In this document: positions 27,563 through 36,957 of the stretch, piece by piece
Position numbering within the stretch: the stretch's first letter is position 1
How the letters are laid out: each line of letters opens with the position of its first letter
NCBI GenBank assembly: GCA_945830055.1
Contig: CALZXH010000004.1
Coordinates: 1 to 62,743, forward strand
Length of the DNA stretch: 62,743 nt
Direction: 5' to 3'
From: an uncultured Prevotella sp.
GTDB taxonomy: Bacteria > Bacteroidota > Bacteroidia > Bacteroidales > Bacteroidaceae
Notes under the pieces: model-generated
Told to the model about the DNA's origin: nothing
Database searches by the model: none
Seen by the model: only the letters and a program-made list of their open reading frames with translations
Program-made: the position numbers and the translations under genes

Positions 27563-29628
27563 AAGTACTGAAAGTCATCGTTGCCAACGTGTGCCGCATG
27601 GTGGTGGCAATCACATTCATCCTGTCGGGATTTGTGAAAGCCGTAGATCCTATAGGCACCAACTACAAGATAGCAGACTATCTGGAGGCGCTGTCTTTGC
27701 AGGGTATCCTGCCCGCATCCATACTCACCCTGATATCGGTGACATTGTCGGCTTTGGAGTTCTGCATCGGAGTAAGCCTGCTGTTTGCCATCAGGCGACG
27801 TCTCACCACAAGATTAGCTCTGCTCTTCATGGTGGCAATGACACTTGTCTCGGTATGGCTGGTAGCAGCCAACCCCGTAAGCGACTGCGGATGCTTCGGT
27901 GACGCGGTGAGACTGACGAACACCGAGACCCTGTGGAAGAACATCCTATTGCTGACATGCACCGCCATATTGTGCGCCATGCCCATGAAGATGCCACGGT
28001 TCATCGGCATCAGTAGCCAGTGGATAGTCATCAACTACTCCGTGGTATTCATTCTAGCAGTATCGTGCGTGGGACTGTACTACCTGCCGCTATTCGACTT
28101 CAGACCCTACCATACGGGGGCAAACATCCTGAAAAAGATGGAGATTCCCCAGGGAGCCGAACAACCGAAGTTTGAAACCACCTTTATCCTGCAGAAGGAT
28201 GGAGAGAAAAAGGAGTTCACACTCGACAATTATCCAGATTCCACCTGGACCTTTGTGGACAGCAAAACGGTACAGACGAGCAAAGGATATGAGCCCGAGA
28301 TAAGCGACCTGAGCATCACACGATGCGACAACAACGAGGATGTGACGGAGCAGATATTGAGGCACAAGGGTTACACCTTTCTGCTGACAGCACCACGGCT
28401 GGAGAACGCCGATGACGGAAGACTGGACCTTATCAATCTGGTCTATGAATATGCCTACGAGGAGGGAGTGCCCTTCTACTGCCTCACGGCAAGCAGCGAA
28501 AAAGGAATCAGGGGATGGCAACTGCTCACTGGAGCCGAATACCCCTTCTACCATACTGACAGGACTGTGTTGCAGACCATGGTGCGCAGCAATCCGGGAC
28601 TGATACTGCTGAAAGACGGCACCGTGATTCGCAAGTGGAGTTGCAATAACCTGCCGGAAGAAGAGCAGTTGACACAACCGCTGAGTCAGGCGGAAATCGG
28701 ACAGCAGCCCGAAAACTCTACCGGCAAGCGCATCGCCTACATCATGGCATGGTATGTGCTGCCGCTGCTGATACTTACCCTTACCGACCGCCTGTGGGCA
28801 TGGAGCCGGTGGATCAGAAAGAAAGAGAAGTCTAACAAGATATTTCAATTATTAAAGAGAAAGAACATTATGAGAAAAAAAATTGTAGCAGGCAACTGGA
28901 AGATGAACATGAACCTGCAAGAAGGTGTGGCACTGGCCAAGGAACTGAACGACACACTGTGCGCTGAGAAGCCCAATTGTGATGTGGTTATCTGTACTCC
29001 CTTTATCCATTTGGCAAGCATCGCACAGTTCCTGAACCAGGACATCATCGGTTTGGGTGCCGAGAACTGCGCCGATAAAGAGAAGGGAGCATACACCGGC
29101 GAGGTATCTGCAGAGATGGTAAAAAGCACCGGTGCACAATATGTCATCCTAGGTCACTCAGAGCGTCGCGGCTACTACGGAGAGACTCCCGAAATACTGA
29201 AGGAGAAAGTGCTGTTGGCACTGAAAAACGGTCTGAAGGTAATCTTCTGCATCGGCGAGAGTCTGGAAGAGCGCGAAGCAAACAAGCAGAACGAAGTATG
29301 CAAGGCAGAACTGGAAGGCAGCGTATTCAACCTGAGCGCTGAAGAGTTCAAGAACATCATCATTGCCTACGAACCCATCTGGGCCATCGGTACCGGCAAG
29401 ACAGCCACCGCAGAGCAGGCTGAAGAGATACACGCTTTTATCCGTAGCACCGTGGCAGAGAAATACGGCAAAGAGGTGGCAGAAGAGACCTCTATCCTCT
29501 ATGGAGGAAGCTGCAAGGCAAGCAACGCTCCCGAGCTGTTTGCAAAACCTGACATCGACGGCGGTCTGATTGGTGGCGCATCACTCAAGGCTGCAGATTT
29601 CAAGGGCATCATCGACGCCTGGAAATAA
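27559..29628 (+). CDS. MauE/DoxX-like membrane protein continuing in frame into triosephosphate isomerase
   Basis: One open frame of 689 codons, starting with GTG in a 4-nt overlap with the DUF1599 stop, encodes two proteins that are normally separate. Residues 1-160 form four or more membrane helices with the SDCGCFGD motif typical of MauE/DoxX-like proteins. Residues about 190-380 are a periplasmic domain that looks thioredoxin-like but lacks a CxxC. A last membrane helix (about 390-415) is followed by a basic segment and then, at residue 438, the complete triosephosphate isomerase. There is no stop between them. Positive residues after the last helix would place the isomerase in the cytoplasm. 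Either a natural fusion or a lost stop codon explains this. Confidence 0.8.
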   Translation: MKVLKVIVANVCRMVVAITFILSGFVKAVDPIGTNYKIADYLEALSLQGILPASILTLISVTLSALEFCIGVSLLFAIRRRLTTRLALLFMVAMTLVSVWLVAANPVSDCGCFGDAVRLTNTETLWKNILLLTCTAILCAMPMKMPRFIGISSQWIVINYSVVFILAVSCVGLYYLPLFDFRPYHTGANILKKMEIPQGAEQPKFETTFILQKDGEKKEFTLDNYPDSTWTFVDSKTVQTSKGYEPEISDLSITRCDNNEDVTEQILRHKGYTFLLTAPRLENADDGRLDLINLVYEYAYEEGVPFYCLTASSEKGIRGWQLLTGAEYPFYHTDRTVLQTMVRSNPGLILLKDGTVIRKWSCNNLPEEEQLTQPLSQAEIGQQPENSTGKRIAYIMAWYVLPLLILTLTDRLWAWSRWIRKKEKSNKIFQLLKRKNIMRKKIVAGNWKMNMNLQEGVALAKELNDTLCAEKPNCDVVICTPFIHLASIAQFLNQDIIGLGAENCADKEKGAYTGEVSAEMVKSTGAQYVILGHSERRGYYGETPEILKEKVLLALKNGLKVIFCIGESLEEREANKQNEVCKAELEGSVFNLSAEEFKNIIIAYEPIWAIGTGKTATAEQAEEIHAFIRSTVAEKYGKEVAEETSILYGGSCKASNAPELFAKPDIDGGLIGGASLKAADFKGIIDAWK
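28870..29628 (+). CDS. tpiA: Triosephosphate isomerase (internal start within the fused frame)
   Basis: From the ATG at 28870 the frame encodes a full-length 252-residue enzyme that interconverts dihydroxyacetone phosphate and glyceraldehyde-3-phosphate. All catalytic parts are present: GNWKMN (Asn, Lys), ILGHSERR (His electrophile), [13 protein letters not shown] (catalytic Glu and flexible loop 6), YGGSCKASN, and [13 protein letters not shown]. The A-rich stretch just before the ATG looks like an ordinary Bacteroidetes translation start, so a separate soluble isomerase is probably made even if the longer fused protein also forms. Confidence 0.9.
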   Translation: MRKKIVAGNWKMNMNLQEGVALAKELNDTLCAEKPNCDVVICTPFIHLASIAQFLNQDIIGLGAENCADKEKGAYTGEVSAEMVKSTGAQYVILGHSERRGYYGETPEILKEKVLLALKNGLKVIFCIGESLEEREANKQNEVCKAELEGSVFNLSAEEFKNIIIAYEPIWAIGTGKTATAEQAEEIHAFIRSTVAEKYGKEVAEETSILYGGSCKASNAPELFAKPDIDGGLIGGASLKAADFKGIIDAWK

Positions 29629-29657
29629 TCCTCCGGGCATAAACAAATACTGAACGC

Positions 29658-30389
29658 ATGAAGCATTTGATTGCAATGCTCACTATACTCTTATGCATCG
29701 GCACAAGTAGTGCCGATGCACAGAGTTTTACCGAGCGTCTGCAGAAAAGCAACAAGTGGCAAGGCAAGATAGAGATTCACCAGAGCGATGAGATAACCCG
29801 ACTGGTGAATGGAAGCCATGTGGGCTCTAACCAGGTGAAAGATGAAGCACCTGCCGTACAGCCCAGACCTGTGGTGATAGAGCGACCGGGAAACACATCG
29901 TCGGGCAGTACCGCCACGGTAAAAAAGACATCAGAGCCAGTGGCAAGAAAATCGGAAGGCACCACCAAGAAGCAAGAAGCTACTGCCAAAAAGCCCGAAA
30001 CATCCGCCGCCGTAAAGAAACAGGAGACTACCGCTGCAAAGAAGCAAGTGGCAGCAACAGACACCACAATAGTTGCAAACGATGCAACGGGAACGGAATC
30101 CCACAAGAAGGTAGTGAGGAATGCCTACAAAGTAAACGGCTACAGGGTACAGATTTTCGCCGGAGGAAACACCCGCAAAGACCGTCAAAAGGCGGAACAG
30201 ATAGGCAACGAGATTAAATCGCTGTTCCCCACCGAACCTGTCTATGTACATTTCTACTCTCCCAGATGGATCTGTCGCATGGGCAATTACCGCACCTACG
30301 AAGAGGCACATGCCATCCTCACCGCGGTGAAAGAGGCCGGATACAACCAGGCATCAATAGTAAAAGGAAAAATCAGTGTGGCATACTGA
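29658..30389 (+). CDS. SPOR-domain envelope protein
   Basis: The 243-residue protein has a signal peptide ending near residue 22 (SADAQ), a low-complexity linker rich in Lys, Thr, Ala and Pro (about residues 75-155), and a C-terminal SPOR domain (GYRVQIFAGGNTRKD to the end). SPOR domains bind glycan strands stripped of stem peptides, often at division sites. It lies 29 nt after tpiA and before folE in what appears to be one long transcription unit. Confidence 0.9.
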   Translation: MKHLIAMLTILLCIGTSSADAQSFTERLQKSNKWQGKIEIHQSDEITRLVNGSHVGSNQVKDEAPAVQPRPVVIERPGNTSSGSTATVKKTSEPVARKSEGTTKKQEATAKKPETSAAVKKQETTAAKKQVAATDTTIVANDATGTESHKKVVRNAYKVNGYRVQIFAGGNTRKDRQKAEQIGNEIKSLFPTEPVYVHFYSPRWICRMGNYRTYEEAHAILTAVKEAGYNQASIVKGKISVAY

Positions 30390-30474
30390 GCGCAATAGCG
30401 CCGGAAAGCGATGGCACACCCCACATATATTACAGGTGAGACAGAAGATGTACACCGCAACGATTTGAAATATC

Positions 30475-31083
30475 ATGGATTTTGAAACGGAAAAGACCGA
30501 ACAACAAATAGCCAAAGAACAACAGGAACTGAACGAATTATCCGCACACTACGAGTCCATTTTGGGACTGTTGGGCGAAGACAGCAGCAGAGAAGGACTG
30601 CTGAAAACCCCCATGAGGGTGGCAAAGGCGATGAAAGTGCTGACGCGGGGCTATGAAATGGATGCCCACAAAGTACTTACAGACGCTCTGTTCAAAGAAG
30701 AATACAATCAGATGGTCATCGTAAAGGACATTGATTTCTTCTCACTCTGCGAACATCACATGCTGCCCTTTTATGGCAAGGTGCATGTGGCATATATCCC
30801 CAACGGCTACATCACCGGACTGAGCAAGATAGCCCGTGTGGTGGACATATACTCACATCGCCTGCAGGTACAGGAACGCATGACCCTGCAGATTAAGGAA
30901 TGTATAGAAAAGACACTGCATCCGCTGGGTGTGATGGTGGTTGTGGAAGCCAAACACATGTGTATGCAGATGCGTGGAGTGGAGAAGCAGAACTCCATTA
31001 CAACCACCAGTGACTTTAGCGGAGCATTCAACCAGGCAAAAACGCGCCAGGAATTCATGAACCTGATACACAACAACCAATAA
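30475..31083 (+). CDS. folE: GTP cyclohydrolase I
   Basis: The 202-residue enzyme converts GTP to dihydroneopterin triphosphate, the first step of folate synthesis. Its zinc and active-site residues are present: the [13 protein letters not shown] segment, the second Cys in HMCMQMRGV, and [18 protein letters not shown]. Length matches the family. It follows the SPOR gene by 85 nt and precedes a small membrane-protein gene by 37 nt. Confidence 0.97.
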   Translation: MDFETEKTEQQIAKEQQELNELSAHYESILGLLGEDSSREGLLKTPMRVAKAMKVLTRGYEMDAHKVLTDALFKEEYNQMVIVKDIDFFSLCEHHMLPFYGKVHVAYIPNGYITGLSKIARVVDIYSHRLQVQERMTLQIKECIEKTLHPLGVMVVVEAKHMCMQMRGVEKQNSITTTSDFSGAFNQAKTRQEFMNLIHNNQ

Positions 31084-31120
31084 GAATCAAGAGACTACTA
31101 ACAAAATAAACGAAACCGCA

Positions 31121-31696
31121 ATGAGACAGGCTGACAGAGGAACTTACACGAAAGATTCATACAGCAAGGAATTGGGAAAAAGCTGTTTGTTCAGATTCTT
31201 CAAACTGGGAGGTGTGGTGATATTGATATTGGTACTCGCCATCTTTACCGTTCCCTCTGAAGAGCGCATGAAAAAAGGCACATTTGATGCCGTAGTACTG
31301 TGCATTCTGGGCGACCTGGTCGGAGAACAGGACCGTGCTGATGACTTTGCCAGAAACATGTCGTCAATGGTTACCCGGTTAGATTCCACCTCTAACCGTA
31401 TAGAACAGGTGGTTACATTCAAAAAGCTGAATACCATGGAGGTGTATAACCACCTGTTCTATTCCACTTTGTATATTCATAATTCAGCACGTCCGCAAGG
31501 AGTCAGAGCTGCTATCGGCGTATTCGGACTGGTGATACCCACCGTGGGCAGCAACGATTTTCTGCTCAACACCGAACTTATGAGGTTTGACAACGGCGAC
31601 CGCAGACTGGGAGTACCTGCCGAAGAAGGAGACGGTTCATTGGGCGACCCGCTGGATTATGACGATGATTACAATCCATACGAGATAGGTCACTGA
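31121..31696 (+). CDS. Small membrane-anchored protein of unknown function
   Basis: The 191-residue protein has one membrane helix at about residues 27-43 followed by a VPSEERMKKG segment. This opening recalls small DUF4359-like proteins, but I cannot confirm that. The C-terminal half contains short hydrophobic strands and a very acidic tail with several Asp and Tyr. Its stop overlaps the stop of the opposing GH51 gene by 7 nt within a perfect hairpin. Confidence 0.65.
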   Translation: MRQADRGTYTKDSYSKELGKSCLFRFFKLGGVVILILVLAIFTVPSEERMKKGTFDAVVLCILGDLVGEQDRADDFARNMSSMVTRLDSTSNRIEQVVTFKKLNTMEVYNHLFYSTLYIHNSARPQGVRAAIGVFGLVIPTVGSNDFLLNTELMRFDNGDRRLGVPAEEGDGSLGDPLDYDDDYNPYEIGH

Positions 31697-31711
31697 CGTG
31701 AGTGACCTATC
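31684..31711. terminator. Perfect hairpin shared by two overlapping convergent genes
   Basis: An 11-bp perfect inverted repeat (31684-31694 with 31701-31711, loop of 6 nt) spans both stop codons of the convergent genes, which overlap at 31690-31696. The hairpin can form in either transcript, although no T-tract follows it. Confidence 0.65.
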
Positions 31712-33678
31712 ACATAGATTCTGAAGGACATAGCTGGAAGTTTGTCGGCGAGCACACCACCTTTCTTTCCAGTCTCACATTTGGCAACACCCTTGACGGG
31801 GACAATCTTTTCAGGTTGGTCCAAAGTGTTCTCGTCGTCCATTCCAGAGTGCGAAAGGGTAAGGGTTGACGCCTGAAGGTCTCCCTTCATGCCCTGCAAG
31901 TTGAGCTGGATTGGCTGTTCCTGCTTCGAAGTATTGATGACCTTCACGATCACCTCGCCCTTAGCCTTGTCTGTCACCGCACTGGCAAAGAGTCCGTTCT
32001 GTCCCTCCTGCCCAGCCACTGGCTTGCCGTCCATTGTCAAGGGCAGCACATGCGTACCCTTGTGGGTAGAATACATCTGCTGTACATAGTAACTCACCGT
32101 CTTGAACATACGGGTATTGTCAAACCATATCAGGTCTGGACGCCACTGCCAGCCATCCACGTGCGCCAGCAACGGGGCATAGGCGGTCATGTGCACCACA
32201 TCTGCATTGCGCTCCAGGTCGGTCATGAAAGCAGCCTCATAGAGAGAGGTTTCATAGTGATTCCACTTCTTTCCCTTGCCATGACAGGCATACTCACCCG
32301 CAAACACCTTGGGACCCTTGCGGTCATAATTCTCATAACGCAGTCCAGAGTTAAGGAACCATGACTCAGGACGGTAGAAATGCTCATCCACCAAATCCAC
32401 TTTCTGCTGTTTCATCGCCTTCCATCCAATATCAAACTTCTTTCCTTCTGAGTCAGGTCCGCTGGTCCCTATGAGTTTGATTTCAGGATATTTTGCCCTG
32501 ATGGCTTTCACAAACGGTTCGAGACGCTCAAAATACAGTGTGTCCCACTGCTCGTTGCCCACTCCAAGATATTTCATATTGAAAGGAGCAGGATGTCCCA
32601 TCTCCGCACGCTTCTTTCCCCATACTGTGGTGGTATCGCCATTGGCAAACTCTATCAGGTCGAGACAGTCGTCGATATAGGGTTTCAGTTCATCCACAGG
32701 CACATGGGCTTTGGGATTATTGCGGTTCTGGAACTGGCACGCCATACCCACATTGAGCACGGGAAGAGGTTCGGCGCCGATATCTTCAGACAGCTGGAAG
32801 AACTCGAAGAAGCCCAGTCCGTAACTCTGGAAATAGTCGGGATAGAAGCGATGGGGGAAGGTATATTCCCAACGGTTCTCGTTGAGCGGACGGTTCTCTA
32901 CCGGTCCGATGGTGTTTTTCCACTGGTAGCGGGTAGCCAAATCCACGCCCTCCACGATACAGCCACCGGGGAAGCGCAGCACACCGGGATGCTGGTCGGC
33001 AAGAGCCTGTGCCAGATCACGGCGCATACCGTTTTCCCTGTTCTTGAATGTATTCACAGGAAACAGACTGACATGCTCCAAATCGATAGTATTGCGCCCG
33101 CTGAGGTAGATACGCAGGGCAGCCTTGTTCATAGTTACAGGCGACTTGAGCAGTACCTCGTAGCGCGCCCACTTGTCGTTCATAACCTTGAGTTGCGCAC
33201 CCACAAACTCCTGACGCTCGCCCATGGTAGAAGGGTCTATCAGCTGTACGATAATCTGGGCGGTACCCTTGGGAGAACGTGCCCATACGGTGAAGCGATA
33301 GGTCTCTCCCTTCTGCACACCGATACCGAAAAATCCCTCGTTGACCAGACCGGTACGACGGTCTGTATGACCGGGATTGCTCAGGCGCACATAATGCGGA
33401 CAGCGCTCGAACGGGCCATCATCCTTCAGCGCCACCTTGCCGAAGGTCTGCCAGCCCATGAAGTGCTGTGGAAACTCGAAGGAACGGTTTTTCACCAGTT
33501 CACCATACAACCCACCGTCAGCGGCATAGTTGATGTCTTCAAAAAAGAGTCCGTACATGGTGTTCTGAATGGGTGCCCCCGCTTTCTTGGTGTTGACCTC
33601 CATCACCGCCGTCTGGGCAGATGCAAACACAGAAGTCATAGAAGCGAAGAACGCAACGAATAATTGACGTTTAAACAT
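31690..33678 (-). CDS. Alpha-L-arabinofuranosidase, GH51
   Basis: The 662-residue secreted enzyme has a signal peptide ending at about residue 22 (FASAQ), an N-terminal carbohydrate-binding-like beta domain (about residues 80-210), the GH51 catalytic barrel and a C-terminal beta domain. The acid/base Glu lies in KYLGVGNEQW and the nucleophile Glu in VFAGEYACHG. RFPGGCIVEG is another family signature. It should remove terminal arabinose from arabinan or arabinoxylan, outside the cytoplasm. It diverges from a XylE-type symporter gene 178 nt away, which fits uptake of released pentose. Confidence 0.93.
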   Translation of the reverse strand: MFKRQLFVAFFASMTSVFASAQTAVMEVNTKKAGAPIQNTMYGLFFEDINYAADGGLYGELVKNRSFEFPQHFMGWQTFGKVALKDDGPFERCPHYVRLSNPGHTDRRTGLVNEGFFGIGVQKGETYRFTVWARSPKGTAQIIVQLIDPSTMGERQEFVGAQLKVMNDKWARYEVLLKSPVTMNKAALRIYLSGRNTIDLEHVSLFPVNTFKNRENGMRRDLAQALADQHPGVLRFPGGCIVEGVDLATRYQWKNTIGPVENRPLNENRWEYTFPHRFYPDYFQSYGLGFFEFFQLSEDIGAEPLPVLNVGMACQFQNRNNPKAHVPVDELKPYIDDCLDLIEFANGDTTTVWGKKRAEMGHPAPFNMKYLGVGNEQWDTLYFERLEPFVKAIRAKYPEIKLIGTSGPDSEGKKFDIGWKAMKQQKVDLVDEHFYRPESWFLNSGLRYENYDRKGPKVFAGEYACHGKGKKWNHYETSLYEAAFMTDLERNADVVHMTAYAPLLAHVDGWQWRPDLIWFDNTRMFKTVSYYVQQMYSTHKGTHVLPLTMDGKPVAGQEGQNGLFASAVTDKAKGEVIVKVINTSKQEQPIQLNLQGMKGDLQASTLTLSHSGMDDENTLDQPEKIVPVKGVAKCETGKKGGVLADKLPAMSFRIYVIGHSRQ

Positions 33679-33748
33679 GTGAACAAATCATTTTATGGCA
33701 CTATATAAATAATGTGCCGAGGTTAAAAATCAGATGAGGTTTCTCCGA

Positions 33749-33780
33749 CAAAATTAGTTAAAAAGTAAGGATATAGCAAA
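33749..33780 (-). promoter_or_regulatory. Promoter of the GH51 gene
   Basis: On the minus strand TTTG (33777-33780) and TAATTTTG (33749-33756) are 20 nt apart, a full consensus match. Transcription should start near 33743, about 65 nt before the ATG at 33678. Confidence 0.7.
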
Positions 33781-33799
33781 GTTTTTCGGTTAATTATTG

Positions 33800-33807
33800 T
33801 ACTTTTG
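33800..33807 (+). promoter_or_regulatory. Candidate -7 element of the symporter gene
   Basis: TACTTTTG matches the consensus. The place where its -33 element should be (about 33776-33780) is occupied by the reversed -33 element of the GH51 promoter and is not TTTG, so an activator may be needed. The leader would be about 45 nt. Confidence 0.5.
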
Positions 33808-33856
33808 TATGAATAAGACGAACAACTAAAACGAATAACCTTAAAAAACTAAAGAA

Positions 33857-35308
33857 ATGAACACACAGAACACAGGAGGCAGCAAAGCGTACCTCGTTTC
33901 CATTGTACTCGTAGCAGTACTTGGAGGACTTTTGTTTGGATATGACACCGCCGTTATTTCAGGTGCCGAAAAAGGACTGCAGGCATTCTTCATGGGTGCC
34001 GAAGATTTCACCTACACGGATTTCTGGCATGGGTTTACCAGTTCCAGTGCCTTGATAGGCTGCATCATCGGTTCCGCACTGTCGGGAGTATTGGCATCCA
34101 ACCTGGGCCGCAAGCGCTCGCTTATCTTCGCCGGTGTCATGTTCTTCCTGTCGGCATGGGGTTCCATGTGTCCTGAAACGATGGTACTTCCCGAAGGCAA
34201 ACCCGACCTAACCCTGCTCATTGTGTTTAACATCTATCGCGTGATTGGCGGTATCGGAGTAGGTCTTGCTTCGGCTGTATGTCCCATGTACATTGGCGAA
34301 ATCGCCCCCAGCAACATCCGCGGTATGCTGGTATCGTGGAACCAGTTTGCCATCATCTTCGGACAGCTGGTGGTATATTTCGTCAACTTCTTTATATTGG
34401 GCGACCATGTGGCACCTGCCATTGCCAGTATAGGCAATGGCATGAACGAGATACTGAACGGAGCCGAGGCCTCTTGGGCTATTGAGAGCGGATGGAGATA
34501 CATGTTCGGTTCTGAAATGATTCCCGCCGGACTGTTTGCCATACTGATTTGCTTTGTTCCCGAGACACCACGCTATCTCGCCATGGTGGGACAGGACGAG
34601 AAGGCAGAGAGAATACTTGCACGCATCAACGGTGCCGACAAGGCAAAAGAGATTCTCAATGACATCAAGAATACCGTGACAGAAAAGAAAGAGAAACTGA
34701 TGACCTACGGGTTCCTGTGCATCTTCGTAGGCGTAATGCTCTCGGTATTCCAGCAGGCAGTGGGCATCAATGCCGTGCTCTACTATGCACCACGTATCTA
34801 CGAGGCCATGGGTTTTGACAATCCCATGATGCTCACCGTATTCAACGGCATCGTCAACCTTGGTTTCACCTGTGTGGCTATCTTCACCGTAGAGAAGTTA
34901 GGACGCAAGCCATTGCTCATCGTGGGTTCATTGGGCATGGCGGTAGGTGCCATCGGAGTGGCCATCACCTTTAACAATCCCGACCTGCAGCTGCTGTGCA
35001 TGGTTTCCATAATGATATACTCTGCCTCGTTCATGTTTTCATGGGGCCCCATCTGTTGGGTACTCATCGCAGAAGTGTTCCCCAACACCATCCGCGGTGC
35101 AGCGGTGGCCATCGCAGTGGCGTTCCAATGGATATTCAACTGGATTGTATCTACCTCGTTCGTTCCCCTGTCCAACAGTATGGGCTACTGGTTCACCTAC
35201 GGTCTGTATGGTGTCATCTGCGTGTTGGCAGCCCTGTTCGTATGGAAACTCGTACCCGAGACCAAGGGAAAGACGCTGGAAGACATGAGCCGCCTTTGGA
35301 AAAAATGA
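33857..35308 (+). CDS. xylE: Sugar-proton symporter, XylE-like (MFS sugar porter)
   Basis: The 483-residue inner-membrane protein has twelve predicted helices and the sugar-porter signatures: GYDTAVISG in helix 1, NLGRKRS in loop 2-3, PETPRYLA after helix 6, QQAVGINAVLYYAP in helix 7, SWGPICWVLIAEVFP in helix 10 and PETKGKTLEDM at the end. The helix 7 and helix 10 segments closely follow the xylose-binding residues of E. coli XylE (Gln-Gln, Asn, Trp), so xylose or arabinose is the likely substrate. It is transcribed away from the GH51 gene. Confidence 0.92.
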   Translation: MNTQNTGGSKAYLVSIVLVAVLGGLLFGYDTAVISGAEKGLQAFFMGAEDFTYTDFWHGFTSSSALIGCIIGSALSGVLASNLGRKRSLIFAGVMFFLSAWGSMCPETMVLPEGKPDLTLLIVFNIYRVIGGIGVGLASAVCPMYIGEIAPSNIRGMLVSWNQFAIIFGQLVVYFVNFFILGDHVAPAIASIGNGMNEILNGAEASWAIESGWRYMFGSEMIPAGLFAILICFVPETPRYLAMVGQDEKAERILARINGADKAKEILNDIKNTVTEKKEKLMTYGFLCIFVGVMLSVFQQAVGINAVLYYAPRIYEAMGFDNPMMLTVFNGIVNLGFTCVAIFTVEKLGRKPLLIVGSLGMAVGAIGVAITFNNPDLQLLCMVSIMIYSASFMFSWGPICWVLIAEVFPNTIRGAAVAIAVAFQWIFNWIVSTSFVPLSNSMGYWFTYGLYGVICVLAALFVWKLVPETKGKTLEDMSRLWKK

Positions 35309-35371
35309 CAGTCTCTCCAGAGAAGAGAATGACTTTCACAAGCGAGAATAATAACTAAAAAATGATTTGAT

Positions 35372-35722
35372 ATGAAAACAATTTTAGTAGCAGAAGACAA
35401 CGACAGCAACTACATGCTGATGACCTATATTCTGAAGAAAGACTATAATTTCATTAGGGCAAGCAATGGAGTCGAGGCTGTAGATATTGCAAAGAGAGGC
35501 GGCATAGACCTGATTCTGATGGACATCAGGATGCCGCTGAAAGATGGTTTGGAGGCCACCCGGGAGATAAAGGCGGAGCAACCCAAGTTGCCCATCATCG
35601 CTCTTACCGCCAACGCTTTCGACAGCGACCGTGAGATGGCACTCAATGCAGGATGCGACGATTTTCTTCCCAAACCGGTCAGTAGCGTCACCTGCCTGCA
35701 GATGATTGCAAAATATATCTGA
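35372..35722 (+). CDS. Receiver-only response regulator (CheY-like)
   Basis: The 116-residue protein is one receiver domain with no output domain. The acidic pair (EDN, Glu8-Asp9), the phospho-acceptor Asp51 (LMDIRMP), Thr79 (ALTAN) and Lys101 (LPKPV) are all present, so it should accept a phosphate. It lies 63 nt after xylE and converges on a TolC-like gene and a PAS histidine kinase, which lacks its own receiver. It may relay from that kinase, but a direct link is inferred from position only. Confidence 0.9.
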   Translation: MKTILVAEDNDSNYMLMTYILKKDYNFIRASNGVEAVDIAKRGGIDLILMDIRMPLKDGLEATREIKAEQPKLPIIALTANAFDSDREMALNAGCDDFLPKPVSSVTCLQMIAKYI

Positions 35723-35748
35723 TTGACGGTATAGAGACAAAGCCACAG

Positions 35749-35798
35749 CAGTGGCAGAGATTACAGGAGCACTGCCTGCATCTCTGCCACTGTTTTTT
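35749..35798 (+). terminator. Rho-independent terminator reaching into the opposing gene
   Basis: A perfect 13-bp stem (35749-35761 with 35780-35792) is followed by six T. It ends the response-regulator transcript. Its right arm and T-tract lie inside the 3' end of the TolC-like gene (stop at 35761-35763). Confidence 0.85.
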
Positions 35799-36942
35799 GC
35801 CATGCACGGTTGGCATCTATTTTCTGGTTCACGGCATCGTAATAAATACGGACTCCCAGCAGGTAGTCCATGGTCGAGATGCTGCCCGCATCCAGTGCTT
35901 TCTTGAGCAATGTGGTATTGTCGGTGGCGCGCAAGGCTTCTTCATAAGACTTCACCACCTGATGCAGTCCGCTCTGTTGTACAAAAAGATTGTGCAACCT
36001 ATTGTAGAACTGCAGTCTTGCATCAGTCTGTCTTGCCTTGGCAGCCTCAACCTGAGCCTTGGCCTCGCGCACGCGGTTTTTGTTTGCCCACAAGGGAATG
36101 GACATACCCACCTTGACCCCTTGGAAGTTCTCTCCACTGACATATTCTCCCATGAAGCCCAGCGATACCGTAGGCAATCCATCGGCTCGACGCACAGCCA
36201 GTTCCTTGTCAGCTACAGCTATCTCCTGTCTCACGTAAGCCAGGGCAGGACTTTTCCGTTCGGCTTCTTCATACCACGCCTCAAAATTATCGGCAATCGC
36301 CACAGCAGGATATTCAGTGGTTTCCAACGACACAGGTTCTCCGCCATTCAGGCGCTGCAGTTCTGCCATTGCTGCCGCACGCTCGGTGTTACAGCGCATC
36401 ATCTCTGCAGCAACAGAAGCCAGGTCGAGCTTCACCTGATTGTATTCCATACGGTTCACGTCTCCCTTTTCCAGTCGTTTCTGCTGCACCGCTGCGATCT
36501 CCTCCGCATTACTTTTTCTCAGCGACAGTTCTTTGTACATGGCATTATAGTAGATCACATCGAGGCACAAGTTGTGCGCTTCAAGCAGTAGCTGCATACG
36601 ACTCTCCCTGTACTGCCAGTCTGCCAAGGCATCCTGCTGTTTTGCCAACCGGCGCTTGGCACCGGTAACAGTAGCGAAATCGAACGATTGTGTGGCACTT
36701 ATATCCTTACGGTGACCGATAGATGCAGGACTCCCCCAGAGATAGCCGAACTCCACTTCCGGATTTGAAAGGTTGAGATTGGTATGGTTGCCCACCTTGG
36801 CAACCTCCGTCTCGTGGCGCAACGCGATGAGTGTAGTATTACGCTGTTCTACACTTTGCAACACACGCTCCACATCATTCTGTGCCCAGGCACTGCAGGC
36901 AGTCGCCAAGAGCACGAAAAGAAATATTTTTCTCATGATCAT
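35761..36942 (-). CDS. TolC-family outer-membrane protein
   Basis: The 393-residue protein has a signal peptide ending near residue 21 (SAWAQ) and the alpha-helical repeat of TolC-type ducts. It resembles the CusC/CzcC-like group more than the NodT lipoprotein in the drug-efflux operon: there is no lipobox, and it carries the NPEVEFGYLWG segment near residue 60. A membrane-fusion and pump gene are not adjacent. It starts 15 nt after a sensor kinase and is clearly in the same operon. A start at Met3 (36936) is equally possible. Confidence 0.88.
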   Translation of the reverse strand: MIMRKIFLFVLLATACSAWAQNDVERVLQSVEQRNTTLIALRHETEVAKVGNHTNLNLSNPEVEFGYLWGSPASIGHRKDISATQSFDFATVTGAKRRLAKQQDALADWQYRESRMQLLLEAHNLCLDVIYYNAMYKELSLRKSNAEEIAAVQQKRLEKGDVNRMEYNQVKLDLASVAAEMMRCNTERAAAMAELQRLNGGEPVSLETTEYPAVAIADNFEAWYEEAERKSPALAYVRQEIAVADKELAVRRADGLPTVSLGFMGEYVSGENFQGVKVGMSIPLWANKNRVREAKAQVEAAKARQTDARLQFYNRLHNLFVQQSGLHQVVKSYEEALRATDNTTLLKKALDAGSISTMDYLLGVRIYYDAVNQKIDANRAWQKTVAEMQAVLL

Positions 36943-36957
36943 ATTCAGTTATTGATA

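Noticed and set aside
32593..33663. Plus-strand frame of 356 codons
   Set aside because: It is antisense to the GH51 gene, whose signal peptide and catalytic residues are clear.
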